A DNA stretch of 64,000 nt from contig NZ_QPLT01000016.1 of the NCBI RefSeq assembly GCF_003666015.1, positions 16,403 through 80,402 on the forward strand, read 5' to 3'. The position numbers and the translations under genes are program-made. This stretch comes from Halorubrum sp. Atlit-26R. GTDB taxonomy: Archaea; Halobacteriota; Halobacteria; Halobacteriales; Haloferacaceae. Below are positions 52,698 to 61,884 of this stretch, one piece after another. How positions within the stretch are numbered: position 1 is the stretch's first letter; every line of letters begins with the position of its first letter. The notes under the pieces were generated by a model, which was not told where the DNA came from, did not search any database, and worked only from the letters and a program-made list of their open reading frames with translations.

Positions 52698-53213
52698 ATG
52701 ACAGCGAACGAATCTGCGGCTGAAAAGCGTGTCGTCACACAATTGAACTTCGGCCCGAAGACCGCCAAGCGCGTCACATGGGAAGCGTGGGAGTTCACCG
52801 TTGTCGGTCCCCACCAAGTCCAAGTGACCAACGCGGCCTACGGCACGGAAAAATCTGCGCACTCCTACGTAGTAGGCGTCGAGCAGCAGGACGGCGTCGT
52901 CGTCCCCATCGAGTGCGAGTGCCCGTCAGATGTCCACCGAGAGGAGGACTGTAAGCACAAGGTCGCGCTGGCTACGGTCGGGGGGCAAACAGTTCTCCGG
53001 GCCGCCACGGCTCACGAATCTCTCCCGGCGGCCTCATCGAGTAATGACACCGCGCGGACGACTGCCGCTGATGTCCTCCAGACTGACGGAGGCAGCGCGA
53101 CAGTGGACTCCGACGGTGGTGGTAATCCCTGTCTGGACGATACGGAGTGGTGTCCGGGGCCGGCCAGCAATAGTCTACCCTGCTTCAGCTGCTACCGGGG
53201 TGAGAACCGATGA
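52698..53213 (+). CDS. SWIM zinc-finger protein
   Basis: 171 residues. The SWIM motif is CECPSDVHREEDCKHKVAL (C-x-C-x(n)-C-x-H, about residues 75-93). The C-terminal part is serine/threonine-rich and ends with a cysteine cluster (CLDDTEWCPG ... CFSCY). SWIM proteins bind DNA or protein partners. The ATG at 52698 is chosen; a GTG at 52683 would add five residues. Stop overlaps the next start (ATGA). Confidence 0.82.
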   Translation: MTANESAAEKRVVTQLNFGPKTAKRVTWEAWEFTVVGPHQVQVTNAAYGTEKSAHSYVVGVEQQDGVVVPIECECPSDVHREEDCKHKVALATVGGQTVLRAATAHESLPAASSSNDTARTTAADVLQTDGGSATVDSDGGGNPCLDDTEWCPGPASNSLPCFSCYRGENR

Positions 53214-53767
53214 CCGACCGCGAGCGTCATCGGAACGATGAGCGTACCGTCAAGTGCCCGGTAAGTGGTTGCGACGCCGAGGTACTGGCGCGGGGAATCA
53301 ACCTCCATGTTCGTCGTTCCACCGGGAACGGACACGGCGAACAGGGAACAGTACCGGACGAGGTCTCGTTCGATGACCTCGAAACGGTCGGGTCCGAACC
53401 CGTCGAGATGGACTACCCGGAAGAGCGTGAGACCGAGCAGGTCGCGCGACTGTGTCCCTACTGTGGTACACCCTTTACCGGTAAACAGGGCGTCCTCATC
53501 CATCTCGGGCAAGTCGCCGGACGGAAGAACCATCCCGAGGACGCGCCCGAGAGACACGCACCAGAGGACTTCCCTCGTGTCGCGGTTGACCGTCACGAGA
53601 ACGTCGTCGGAGTCGTCGATGACTACCCGGGCGACTCATCGAGTTCGAACCGAGAGGAGGACGCCGTCGAGATTGAGGAGGTCTACCGACTCGTCGCGGA
53701 CTTACTCGCGGAGGGTATGACCGAAGCCGCGGCCCGTGTTCGCGCGCAACTGCTACCCCCTGAGTAG
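53210..53767 (+). CDS. C2H2-type zinc-finger protein
   Basis: 185 residues. Two fingers: CPVSGCDAEVLARGINLHV (about 16-34) and CPYCGTPFTGKQGVLIHL (about 82-99), each followed by a second histidine. An acidic linker and a helical C-terminus (IEEVYRLVADLLAEGMTEAA) follow. Translationally coupled to the SWIM gene. Probably a DNA-binding regulator of the island. From its stop to the tRNA (53768-54058) about 290 nt hold no gene. Confidence 0.78.
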   Translation: MTDRERHRNDERTVKCPVSGCDAEVLARGINLHVRRSTGNGHGEQGTVPDEVSFDDLETVGSEPVEMDYPEERETEQVARLCPYCGTPFTGKQGVLIHLGQVAGRKNHPEDAPERHAPEDFPRVAVDRHENVVGVVDDYPGDSSSSNREEDAVEIEEVYRLVADLLAEGMTEAAARVRAQLLPPE

Positions 53768-54058
53768 CTGGCGCGCGTCGGAGTTTCTTTAGTACCGAAC
53801 CGATGAAGCCGCTGCGGAATCAGAGCAGTTGAACGAGACAACGACGGATAGTGGCGACATCGGTTCATTCAGTCCGCTACTCGGGGTTAATCGGCAGTAG
53901 AAATTTGTGGCTGGCACCCGTCCTTCACCATGAACTCGGTCACGTCCGGTGGTTTGGACACGAACGACCGTCCGGTGTACGCGATAAGGACACACGGGGT
54001 GTAGAAAACCGCATGAAGGCGTGGGGGTAGCGTCCTTCAGAATTTAGCGGTGACTATG

Positions 54059-54088
54059 TGGGTTGGGGCGGATTCGAACCGCCGACCT
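54059..54088 (-). other. Attachment site, tRNA-side copy
   Basis: The T-arm and acceptor 3' strand of the tRNA-Val gene, identical over 30 bp to 41631-41660. Confidence 0.9.
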
Positions 54089-54133
54089 GCTCCGTGTGAA
54101 GGAGCCGTCATAACCTGGCTAGACCACCAACCC
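54059..54133 (-). tRNA. tRNA-Val (anticodon CAC)
   Basis: 75 nt. Acceptor GGGTTGG/CCAACCC with discriminator A, anticodon arm GCTCC-TTCACAC-GGAGC giving CAC, T-arm GGCGG-TTCGAAT-CCGCC. No intron. The gene stays intact because the island restores its 3' end. Confidence 0.95.
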
Positions 54134-54216
54134 GCTCGTGTCGAGGTATCCGACCTCCGGACTTAAGAGTTACTTTACGCCGAAGCTTCATTCCGGTGCC
54201 GCCCGGATCCCCCGCC

Positions 54217-54753
54217 GTGACCCACGAACTCCGCTTTCTCGAACGCCTCCGGCAGGGCGTCGCGAGCCTCCTCCACGCGCCGCTGTCGCTCGTCGGCCTC
54301 TACGCCGAGCGCGAGACGCCCCGCGAGCAGTACGCGTTCACCCTCCGCGAGCCGTACCCGATCGTCGAGGCGCAGCTCCACCGGCTCGGGTTCGTCCGCA
54401 ACCTCGTCTCCTCGCTCAAGTACCGCGACTACGAGACGCCTCCGGAGACGACCGTCGCGAGCTGGGTCCGATACCCCGACGGTGCGCTCGCGAGCGACAA
54501 CCAACTCCACCTCGCGCTGTACGCCGGCGCCGACCGCTCGACGACCGACGTGTACGCCCACTGGGAGCCGTCGTGGATCCGCCACCCGATCCGCCACTAT
54601 CGCGCGACCGACGTCGACGCGCAGCGAGGCATCGAGCGGGCGCGGTCGCTGTTCGAGGACGCGGGCATCGAGTACGCGGTGCTACCGGCCGAGAAACGAA
54701 TCGGCGGCGACGCGGTCGCTGCGGCCGACGCGCCGGGACCGCCAATACGGTGA
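54217..54753 (+). CDS. Conserved-looking haloarchaeal protein, unknown function
   Basis: 178 residues from GTG at 54217 (an in-frame GTG at 54196 adds a proline-rich stretch). The body is mixed alpha/beta: LRFLERLRQGVASLLHAPLSLVGLYAE-like start, QLHRLGFVRNLVSSLKYR, then HLALYAGADRSTTDVYAHWE. No catalytic motif. The stop is 16 nt from that of the convergent coiled-coil gene. Confidence 0.65.
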   Translation: MTHELRFLERLRQGVASLLHAPLSLVGLYAERETPREQYAFTLREPYPIVEAQLHRLGFVRNLVSSLKYRDYETPPETTVASWVRYPDGALASDNQLHLALYAGADRSTTDVYAHWEPSWIRHPIRHYRATDVDAQRGIERARSLFEDAGIEYAVLPAEKRIGGDAVAAADAPGPPIR

Positions 54754-54769
54754 GAAATACGCGGGGTGA

Positions 54770-55042
54770 CTACTCCGCGGCGGTGTCCTTGCCGCGGTAC
54801 TCGGCGACGCGCTTCCGGGCGGACGAGACCGCCTCGCGGGCCTCGCCTTCGGCGCGCTCTTCGAGCTCCTTCAGGTCCGCTTGGAGCTTGTCCAGCCGCG
54901 AGGGCTCCGGCTCCTCGTCTTCCCGCCCGACGAGCTCCTTCACGCGGGCTTCGACCGGCTCTAACTCCTCGACGACGCCCGCCTTCGCGTGTTCCGCCGC
55001 TCGACCGAGGTAGTACCGCGCGTCTTCGAAGTGTTTGCTCAT
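54770..55042 (-). CDS. Small coiled-coil protein (DUF7553-like)
   Basis: 90 residues, all helical and highly charged: MSKHFEDARYYLGRAAEHAK, then LEPVEARVKELVGRE and LDKLQADLKELEERAEGEA. I recall this as a haloarchaea-wide family of unknown role. The minus-strand TATA box GATTATATCT lies at 55064-55073, about 27 nt before the ATG. Confidence 0.75.
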   Translation of the reverse strand: MSKHFEDARYYLGRAAEHAKAGVVEELEPVEARVKELVGREDEEPEPSRLDKLQADLKELEERAEGEAREAVSSARKRVAEYRGKDTAAE

Positions 55043-55142
55043 ATCTGTCCTTTGGACGAGGGCAGATATAATCTTTGTGGCGGCGCGCTGAGGACAGTAT
55101 CCGAATTCGTCGACTCGAACTCGCCGATTCGAACCCGCGGGC

Positions 55143-56099
55143 TTACTCCCGCGCGCCCGGCGGCAGCGGGTCGGCGTGGTCCGCGATCGCCTCGGCGACG
55201 CGGTGCGGGTGTTCGTGGACCACCCAGTGCGTCGCGTCGTCGATCGCGAGCAGGCGGCCGTCGGCGCAGCGCTCGACGCTCTCGTTGGCCAGCCGGCGCG
55301 CGAGGAACCGGTCGTTCGCGCCCCAGACCACGAGGGTCGGAACGGACACTTCCGTCTTCGCCGGTTCAGGGCGGTCGCGGACGATCGCGCGGTACCAGTT
55401 CACCATCGCCCCGAACGCGCCGTCGCGGTCCCACGCCCGACGGTACCGTCGCAGGTCCTCGTCGGTGAAGGTGCCGGGCGCGCTCGTGTCGCGTAACGCG
55501 TTCGTCGCGAGCCGCCAGTTCCCGGCGCTCGCGACTGCTTCGGGCAGCTTGGGAAGCTGGAACGCGAGCATGTACCAGCTCTTGAGCCGCTGGTCCCACG
55601 ACCCCCGGAGCGCGCGCTCGAAGACGGTCGGATGTGGGACGTTGACCGCGACCAACTCCGAGACGCGCTCCTCGTGGCCGAGCGCGAGCCACCACGCCAC
55701 CGCAGCGCCCCAGTCGTGGCCGGCGACGGCGGCCGTCTCCCGGTCGTAGGCGTCGATCAGCCCGACCACGTCGCGTGCGAGCTCGTCGATCCGGTAGTCG
55801 CGCACCGCCGGCGGCTTCGCCGAGAGGTTGTACCCGCGCTGGTCGGGGACGACGACGCGGTAGCCCGCGTTCGCCAGCGGCGCGATCGCCTCGTGCCAGC
55901 CGTACCAGAACTCCGGGAAGCCGTGGAGCAGGACCAGGAGCTTCCCGTCCTCCGGGCCGGCCTCGACGACGTGAAGCGGCACGCCGTTCGCCTCGATCGC
56001 GCGGGACCGGCCCGGCACCGACTCGGGTATCTCGTCGTCGGGGACCGGTTCCGGCAGCGCCGCCTCGTCGACCGGCCGGCCGGTGGGCGTCTCGTCCAT
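55143..56099 (-). CDS. Alpha/beta hydrolase, epoxide hydrolase-like
   Basis: 318 residues. Oxyanion loop HGFPEFWYGW (about 74-83). Nucleophile aspartate in AGHDWGAAVAW (about residue 146). Acid in the GANDRF region and histidine in DDATHWVVHEHP. The Asp nucleophile and the HGFPE loop fit epoxide hydrolases or dehalogenases rather than esterases. Acidic N-terminal extension of about 45 residues. The ATG at 56099 is preferred over longer frames. Confidence 0.86.
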   Translation of the reverse strand: MDETPTGRPVDEAALPEPVPDDEIPESVPGRSRAIEANGVPLHVVEAGPEDGKLLVLLHGFPEFWYGWHEAIAPLANAGYRVVVPDQRGYNLSAKPPAVRDYRIDELARDVVGLIDAYDRETAAVAGHDWGAAVAWWLALGHEERVSELVAVNVPHPTVFERALRGSWDQRLKSWYMLAFQLPKLPEAVASAGNWRLATNALRDTSAPGTFTDEDLRRYRRAWDRDGAFGAMVNWYRAIVRDRPEPAKTEVSVPTLVVWGANDRFLARRLANESVERCADGRLLAIDDATHWVVHEHPHRVAEAIADHADPLPPGARE

Positions 56100-56257
56100 A
56101 CCGATCCCGTGCGTCGGCACCGCCAAATAGGTACGCTCGCCCGGGATGTGGGGGATCGAAATCCTCAAGCGGCTGGCAACCGCCGTTCCGAGTATATTCG
56201 CGAATCCCAAAGTTCGCCCGCGGTGAGCGCGTTCTCCCGGGATTCGCACCGTACCCT

Positions 56258-57847
56258 ATGACATCCGATTCGTCGACCCCTTCAGCCGCGGACGCGCCGA
56301 GCGACGACGCGACCGTCTCGAACGTCGTCCTCGTCACGGTGGACTCGCTGCGCGCGGACGCCGTCTCCCCGTACGACGACGACCGCCGCTCGCCGGTCAT
56401 CGACGGGCTCGCAAACGGCGGGACCGTGTTCGACCGCGCGTTCGCGACGGGCAACTGGACGCCCTTCTCGTTCCCGTCGATCCTCGCGTCGGAGCCCGTG
56501 TTCGCCCGGTCGGGCGACATCGGCGTCGACGAGTCGGTGACGCTCGCGGAGGCGCTCTCCGACGCCGGGATCGCGACCGGCGGGTTCAACGCCGCGAACG
56601 GTTTCCTCACCGACCACTGGGGGTACCCCGACGGGTTCGACGAGTTCGAGCCGTTCGTCACGAGCGTCGGCTCCAGCCGCTACAGCCGGTACCTCGCCGC
56701 CCACCCGACCGTCGAGGCGTGGATCCAGCTCGCGTCCTCGCCGGTCCGTCGGCTCGGCTCGAAGCTCCGCGGCGAGACTGACGACCGCCCGTTCCTCGAC
56801 GCCTCTCGCATGTTCGACGTCGAGGACGCCGCGACCGACTTCGTCGACGACACGGACGAGCCGTTCTTCCTGTGGGTCCACTACATGGACACTCACACCC
56901 CGTACGTCCCCGCGCCGCGGTACATCCGCGAGGTCTCCGACGGCATCGTCGGCACCCACCAGATGCTCCACGCGCACGCTCGGACGAGCCTCGGCCTCGA
57001 GGTCGGCGAGCGGACCCTCCGCGAGCTCCGGACGCTGTACCAGGCGACGGTGCGGCAGGTCGACGCCAGCGTCGGCCGCCTGCTCGACAGCCTGGACGAC
57101 GCGGGCGTCGCCGACGACACCGCGGTGCTGCTCGCCGGCGACCACGGCGAGGAGTTCCAAGAGCACGGCCACCTCGCCCACTACCCGAAGCTGTACGACG
57201 AGCTGATCCACGTCCCGCTCGTGGCCGACGTCCCCGGACTCGACGGCGGAAGCGTCGAGGGGCACGTCGGACTCGACGCCATCCCGCCCACGGTCGCCGA
57301 CCTGCTCGGCGTCGACCCCGCGCCCGAGTGGCACGGCGAGTCGCTCGTCCCGGCGCTCTCCGGCGGCGACGAGACCGGGTCGGCGGCCGGCGACGACGAG
57401 ACCGAATCGGCGGCCGGCGACGACGAGACCGGGTCAGCGCCCGGCGACGACGCCACGGACGACGGGCCGGACGTCCCCGACGACCCCGTCGTCTCGGTGA
57501 CCGTCCGCGGCGAGGAGGTAACCCAGCAGCCGATCCCCCGGTCGCTGTCCGACGGAGACCTGTTCGTCAGCGCGCGCGACGACGACTGGACGTACATCGA
57601 GAACGTCGACGCCGGCGACCGGGAGCTGTACCACCGGCCCTCGGACCCGACCCAACAGGAGGACCTCGCGGTCGACCCCGACGAGGAGGCGCAGGCGGTG
57701 ATCGACCGTTTCGCGCCGGTCGTCGACGCCCACGCGGAGCTGCTCCGCGAGCGCGGCGCCGCGGCGGAAGCGGCCGCGGCCGAGCGCGGCGAGGAGGAGG
57801 TCAACGAAGACCTCGAAGCCCGCCTCGAAGCGCTCGGGTATAAGTGA
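56258..57847 (+). CDS. Sulfatase-like hydrolase/phosphotransferase
   Basis: 529 residues with a sulfatase/alkaline-phosphatase fold. It starts VVLVTVDSLRADAVSPY with the metal aspartates. The usual C/S-x-P-x-R site is replaced by NWTPFSFPSIL, pointing to a threonine nucleophile and probably phospho- or phosphoglycerol-type chemistry. LLAGDHGEEFQEHGHLAHYPKLYDEL carries the remaining metal ligands. An acidic insert with a 10-residue repeat (GDDETGSAAG, three times) lies near residues 365-395. No signal peptide. Overlaps the GtrA gene by one base. Confidence 0.85.
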   Translation: MTSDSSTPSAADAPSDDATVSNVVLVTVDSLRADAVSPYDDDRRSPVIDGLANGGTVFDRAFATGNWTPFSFPSILASEPVFARSGDIGVDESVTLAEALSDAGIATGGFNAANGFLTDHWGYPDGFDEFEPFVTSVGSSRYSRYLAAHPTVEAWIQLASSPVRRLGSKLRGETDDRPFLDASRMFDVEDAATDFVDDTDEPFFLWVHYMDTHTPYVPAPRYIREVSDGIVGTHQMLHAHARTSLGLEVGERTLRELRTLYQATVRQVDASVGRLLDSLDDAGVADDTAVLLAGDHGEEFQEHGHLAHYPKLYDELIHVPLVADVPGLDGGSVEGHVGLDAIPPTVADLLGVDPAPEWHGESLVPALSGGDETGSAAGDDETESAAGDDETGSAPGDDATDDGPDVPDDPVVSVTVRGEEVTQQPIPRSLSDGDLFVSARDDDWTYIENVDAGDRELYHRPSDPTQQEDLAVDPDEEAQAVIDRFAPVVDAHAELLRERGAAAEAAAAERGEEEVNEDLEARLEALGYK

Positions 57848-58269
57848 TGGTCCGCGCCCTGCTGCGCAACCTCGTTAGCGGACCGCTCGCGGTTCAAATG
57901 CGTCGGTTCGTGTTGGTGGGCGCGGTCACCGCGGGGATACAGATGGGCCTGTTGTGGCTGTTCGACAACGTCGCCGGACTGAACTACCTCATCGCCGCGA
58001 CGATCGCCATCGAGATCACGATAATCCTCTCGTACGTCCTCAACAACGCGTGGACGTTTCGGGCGAGTCAGAACACCGGCCTGTCCGAGTACCTCGGCGG
58101 ACTGCTCAAGACGAACCTGGTTCGCGGGACCGCGTGGCCGATACAGATCGGCGTGCTCTACGCGCTCGTCGAGTGGGGCGGGATGACCGCGCTCGTCGCG
58201 AACGTCCCTGCGATCCTCATCAGCGGGCTGTACCGCTTCGCGCTCGACTCGCAGTGGACGTGGGGGTAG
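57847..58269 (+). CDS. GtrA-family membrane protein
   Basis: 140 residues with four membrane segments (FVLVGAVTAGIQMGLLWL, IAIEITIILSYVLNNAWTF, a third near IQIGVLYALV and a fourth near AILISGLYRFAL). The NAWTF and DSQWTW motifs are the GtrA signature. These proteins help move lipid-linked sugars across membranes. TGATG overlap with the sulfatase-like gene implies joint action on surface glycans or lipids. Confidence 0.88.
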   Translation: MVRALLRNLVSGPLAVQMRRFVLVGAVTAGIQMGLLWLFDNVAGLNYLIAATIAIEITIILSYVLNNAWTFRASQNTGLSEYLGGLLKTNLVRGTAWPIQIGVLYALVEWGGMTALVANVPAILISGLYRFALDSQWTWG

Positions 58270-58303
58270 ACGGCGCGAATCGGACCCGTCCGGTCCTGAC
58301 GTC

Positions 58304-59005
58304 TCAGAACGGGAGCCGCGGCTCGACGCGCTCGACGAGGTCGCGGACCGCCTCCTGCTTGTAGTAGCCGACGGCGGACGCGACGACGACGAGCGCGACG
58401 AGCGCCATCGCCGAGAGGAACCGGCCGCTCGCGAGTTCGCCGCCAGCGTACACCGTCAGCACGTACGCCGGGAGGCGGCCGACGGCGATGACCCCGATGA
58501 AGGTGGGGAGCGACCACTTAGTGAGGCCGCTCAGGAAGCAGATGGCGTCGTCGGGAAGCCCGGGGATGATGACGAACGCGAACAGCCCGGGAATTCCCAC
58601 GGTGTCGACGAACCCGTCGAACCGCTCGATCACGTCCTCGTGGATGACGTTCTCGACGAAGGAGCGGCCGTACCGCTTCGACAGCGAGAAGGCGACCGCG
58701 CTGCCGATGAGGACGCCGGTGAGGCTGTACACCGTGCCCCAGAGCGAGCCGAAAAGGTAGCCCGCGACGAGGGCGACGACCTGTCCCGGAATCGGAGCGA
58801 CGATGACCTGGAGGGCCTGAATGCCGATGAACACGATGGGGGCGAAGATACCGAACTGGTCGAGCCACGTCCGGAGGGCCTCGGCGTCGGTGATGAAGCC
58901 CGCGTAGCGGCTCACGAGGACGTAGAGCCCGACCGCGAGGACCGCGACGCCGACCACGGCCGCGATCCCCCGCCGGCGGTCCGCCCGCGAGGAGAAGAGT
59001 CTCAT
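58304..59005 (-). CDS. TVP38/TMEM64 (DedA-like) membrane protein
   Basis: 233 residues with about six hydrophobic segments. Family features: APIPGQVVALVAGYLFGSLWG, GSAVAFSLSKRYGRSFVE and IPGLPDDAICFLSGLTK. Related proteins flip or transport lipids. The ATG at 59005 starts the conserved N-terminus. Confidence 0.87.
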   Translation of the reverse strand: MRLFSSRADRRRGIAAVVGVAVLAVGLYVLVSRYAGFITDAEALRTWLDQFGIFAPIVFIGIQALQVIVAPIPGQVVALVAGYLFGSLWGTVYSLTGVLIGSAVAFSLSKRYGRSFVENVIHEDVIERFDGFVDTVGIPGLFAFVIIPGLPDDAICFLSGLTKWSLPTFIGVIAVGRLPAYVLTVYAGGELASGRFLSAMALVALVVVASAVGYYKQEAVRDLVERVEPRLPF

Positions 59006-59202
59006 TCGTGTCGTAGCGGGCGACAGAGCGACTTGAAGCTTACCACCGCCGGGGAGCGCGGGTGGGTAGAGAGGGCGGCGACGGCGTGGAGGGCAGGGAG
59101 GGCGGCGACGGCGCGGCACCGAGCGGCGCGCAGGTCTCGGGTCGCGCGCTCGGGAAGGGCGTCGGGGAAACAGTGAAGCGACCGACGCGAGTGACTCCGC
59201 GT

Positions 59203-61041
59203 ATGCTGGCCGCCGACCCGTCGGGCGTCGTCGTCGTGTTCGGGCTCATCCTCGTCGTGCTGGCGGCGTTCGTCACCGAGGTCGTCCCGAACGACGTCAC
59301 CGCCATGGGCGTCGTCGCCGCCCTCGTCGTCCTCGAGCCGTGGACGGGCGTCGGCCCCCGAGCCGCGATCTCCGGGTTCGCGAACCCCGCGACGGTCACC
59401 GTCATGGCGATGTACATGCTCAGCGCGGGCGTCCAGAAGACGGGGCTCGTGGAGCGGCTGGGACTCCGACTGGCGGCGTTCACCGGCGGCCGCGAGTTCC
59501 GCGCGCTCGTCGCGACCGTCTGTACGACCGGCCCGATCGCGGGGTTCGTGAACAACACGCCCGTCGTCGCGGTCTTCGTCCCCATGGTCACCGACCTCGC
59601 GGAGAGCGCGAACCTGAGCCCCTCGAAGCTCCTCCTCCCGCTGTCGTACGCCGCCATCCTCGGCGGCACCCTCACCCTCATCGGAACCTCGACGAACATC
59701 CTCGCCAGCGACTTCGCGCGGCTCCTCATCGACGGCCGCGACGGCATCGGGATGTTCGAGTTCACGGGGCTCGGGGTCGTCCTGCTCGTCGTCGGCATCG
59801 CGTACCTGCTGACGGTCGGACGGCGGCTCACCCCCGCCCGCGTGCCCGTCGACGCCGACCCGGTCGTCGAGTTCGACCTCAAAGACTACCTGACGTTCCT
59901 CTACGTCCGGCCGGACTCCGCCGCGGTCGGTCAGTCCGTCGAGGCGGTCGACGAGGCGTACCCCGCGGTCCGACTGCTTCAGGCGCGCCGTGGCGGAGCG
60001 GCGTACGCCGGCGCCCACTCCGACCGGATCGTCGAGGCCGGCGACGTGCTCGTCGTCCACGGGCCGCGAGACGACGTCGACCGGTTCCGCGAGGCGGCGG
60101 GCCTCGGCCGACAGCCGGGCGACGTGACCGAGGACACCTTCGAGGCGGCGGCCACCGACGGGCTCCTCGCCAAGGCGGTCGTCCCCGAGCACTCGCCGTA
60201 CGCGGGCGAATCGGTCACCGAGACCGGGTTCCGGGAGTTCCACGAGACCAGCGTGCTGGCCGTGCGCCGCGGCGGCGACCTGATCCGCACCGGCGTGACG
60301 GAGGAGACGCTGCGGGCGGGCGACCTCCTTCTGGTCCGGACGACCCCCGCGGCCGTCCAGTACTTCGCGGACACCGGCGACCTGCTCGTCGCCGACGAGC
60401 GGGCGCTCGACCGGCTGGCCGACGCGGATCCCGAGGACGTCGCCCCGCTGTCGCCGAAGACGCCGCTCGCGGTCGGGATCTTCGGCGGCGTCGTCGGGCT
60501 CGCGGCGGTCGGCGCCCTGCCGGTCGTCATCGCGGCGCTCGCCGGCGTGGTCGCGATGGTGGCAACCGGCTGCCTGACGAGCGCCGACGCCTACGACGCC
60601 GTCTCGTGGAACGTGATCTTCCTCCTGGCCGGGGTGATCCCGCTCGGGATCGCCTTAGAGTCGACGGGCGGCGCGGCGCTCGTCTCGTCGTTCCTCGTGG
60701 CGACCGGCGAGGTGCTCCCGCCGGTCGGCGTCATGTTCCTCCTGTACGCGATCGCCGGCGTGCTTGCGAGCGTCATCACGCCGGTGGCGACCGCGGTGCT
60801 GCTGATCCCCGTCGGCGTCACCACCGCGGCGGGGCTCGGCGCGAACGAGTTCGCCTTCCTGCTCGCGGTGATGTTCGCGTCCGCGACCTCGTTCATGACG
60901 CCCGTCGGCTACCAGACGAACCTCATGGTGTACGGGCCGGGCGGCTACGAGTTCACCGACTTCCTGCGGGTCGGCGGCCCGCTCCAGCTGCTGCTCGCCG
61001 TCGTCGCGACGGCCGGCATCGCGGTCGGCTGGGGCGTGTGA
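59203..61041 (+). CDS. SLC13-family permease with two RCK_C domains
   Basis: 612 residues. Two blocks of membrane segments flank a soluble middle (about 210-410) with two TrkA-C/RCK_C domains (LVVHGPRDDVDRFREAAGL, LLLVRTTPAAVQYFADTG). GFVNNTPVVAVFVPMV and IGTSTNILAS are the re-entrant signatures of the DASS/SLC13 type. The substrate may be an anion such as sulfate or a dicarboxylate. The ATG at 59203 is chosen; longer GTG-started frames exist. Confidence 0.88.
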   Translation: MLAADPSGVVVVFGLILVVLAAFVTEVVPNDVTAMGVVAALVVLEPWTGVGPRAAISGFANPATVTVMAMYMLSAGVQKTGLVERLGLRLAAFTGGREFRALVATVCTTGPIAGFVNNTPVVAVFVPMVTDLAESANLSPSKLLLPLSYAAILGGTLTLIGTSTNILASDFARLLIDGRDGIGMFEFTGLGVVLLVVGIAYLLTVGRRLTPARVPVDADPVVEFDLKDYLTFLYVRPDSAAVGQSVEAVDEAYPAVRLLQARRGGAAYAGAHSDRIVEAGDVLVVHGPRDDVDRFREAAGLGRQPGDVTEDTFEAAATDGLLAKAVVPEHSPYAGESVTETGFREFHETSVLAVRRGGDLIRTGVTEETLRAGDLLLVRTTPAAVQYFADTGDLLVADERALDRLADADPEDVAPLSPKTPLAVGIFGGVVGLAAVGALPVVIAALAGVVAMVATGCLTSADAYDAVSWNVIFLLAGVIPLGIALESTGGAALVSSFLVATGEVLPPVGVMFLLYAIAGVLASVITPVATAVLLIPVGVTTAAGLGANEFAFLLAVMFASATSFMTPVGYQTNLMVYGPGGYEFTDFLRVGGPLQLLLAVVATAGIAVGWGV

Positions 61042-61080
61042 GCGAGTCCGTCGCGGCCCCCCGAGGGCGCCCCGCCGCGC

Positions 61081-61884
61081 TCACGCCAGCGGCTCGGGGC
61101 TCCAGTACGCCATCCGCATCGGGACCCCCTCGGCGTCCCGCCGCTCGGCGTCGTCGCCCGGCAGGAACCGGAGTTCGTCGGTCGGCCGGCGCGCGACGGT
61201 CGCCAGCCCGAGCGCGTCCACGGCGTCGTCGGCTGTGGCGTCCGCGGCCTCGATCGCGGCGTCTTCGGTCCCGTCTCCGCCGTCCTCCGCCGCGTCGAAC
61301 AGGTCCCGACAGATCCGCCCCAGCGCCGCGCTCGGGCCGTCGAGGTGTCCGTCGAGCGCGGCGAGCCGCTCGCCGACGCCCGGTGCGCCGGTCTTCGAGT
61401 GGTCGAGCGGCCGGCCGGCGAGCCCGCGGAAGCACACCTCCGGATGGGCTTCCATCACCGCCTCGCGCGCCGACTCGTCGCCGCGGAGGAACGCGTCGAC
61501 CTCGCCGACGGCCGGGGCGATGTGGTACGACTGGCGGCTGAGCCCCTTGTCGAGGTCGGCCCGGTTCCGGTCGCTGACGGCCTCGTAGTCGGCGCCCGCC
61601 GCCGCGGCCTCGCACGCGCCCCGCGAGGGCACGGGGAACACGCTGCTCGGACGCTCGGCCGCCGAGCGCGCGGCCGAGTCGACCGCCTCGCGCTCCGCGA
61701 GCGTCGCCTCGTCGTCCGGGAGCCCGATCGGCACGTCGACGAGGAGCCGGTCGAAGTCGCGGTCCGTCCACAGCGCTTCGAGGTCCGGTTCGAGGCGCGC
61801 CGCCGGTTCCTCGTCGCCGTCGAACACGACCGCGAGCCACGCGCCGCCCGCCCAGTCGACGCCCGCGACGGTCTCGGTTGGCAT
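61081..61884 (-). CDS. DUF429 protein (predicted RNase H-like nuclease)
   Basis: 267 residues. It starts TVAGVDWAGGAWLAVVFDG with the first acidic residue of an RNase H-like fold. LLVDVPIGLPDD and the EAHPEVCFRGLAGRPL segment are DUF429 marks. Nuclease activity is predicted only. The 160 nt between it and the integrase at 62046 hold no gene; no tRNA-like att site was seen there. Confidence 0.85.
   Translation of the reverse strand: MPTETVAGVDWAGGAWLAVVFDGDEEPAARLEPDLEALWTDRDFDRLLVDVPIGLPDDEATLAEREAVDSAARSAAERPSSVFPVPSRGACEAAAAGADYEAVSDRNRADLDKGLSRQSYHIAPAVGEVDAFLRGDESAREAVMEAHPEVCFRGLAGRPLDHSKTGAPGVGERLAALDGHLDGPSAALGRICRDLFDAAEDGGDGTEDAAIEAADATADDAVDALGLATVARRPTDELRFLPGDDAERRDAEGVPMRMAYWSPEPLA

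Larger units (their letters stand above)
41631..54088. mobile_element. Integrated genomic island in tRNA-Val(CAC)
   Basis: A 30-bp direct repeat bounds 12.4 kb: 41631-41660 and 54059-54088 are identical, both starting TGGGTTGGGGCGGATTCGAA. The right copy is the T-arm plus acceptor 3' strand of an intact tRNA-Val. A tyrosine recombinase gene starts 126 bp inside the left copy. Base composition inside is more AT-rich than outside. Cargo: a BREX-like operon and several small mobile-element-type genes. Confidence 0.9.

Noticed and set aside
53886..53933. Very short minus-strand ORF (14 codons) before the tRNA
   Set aside because: Too short, with no ribosome-binding or promoter signal.
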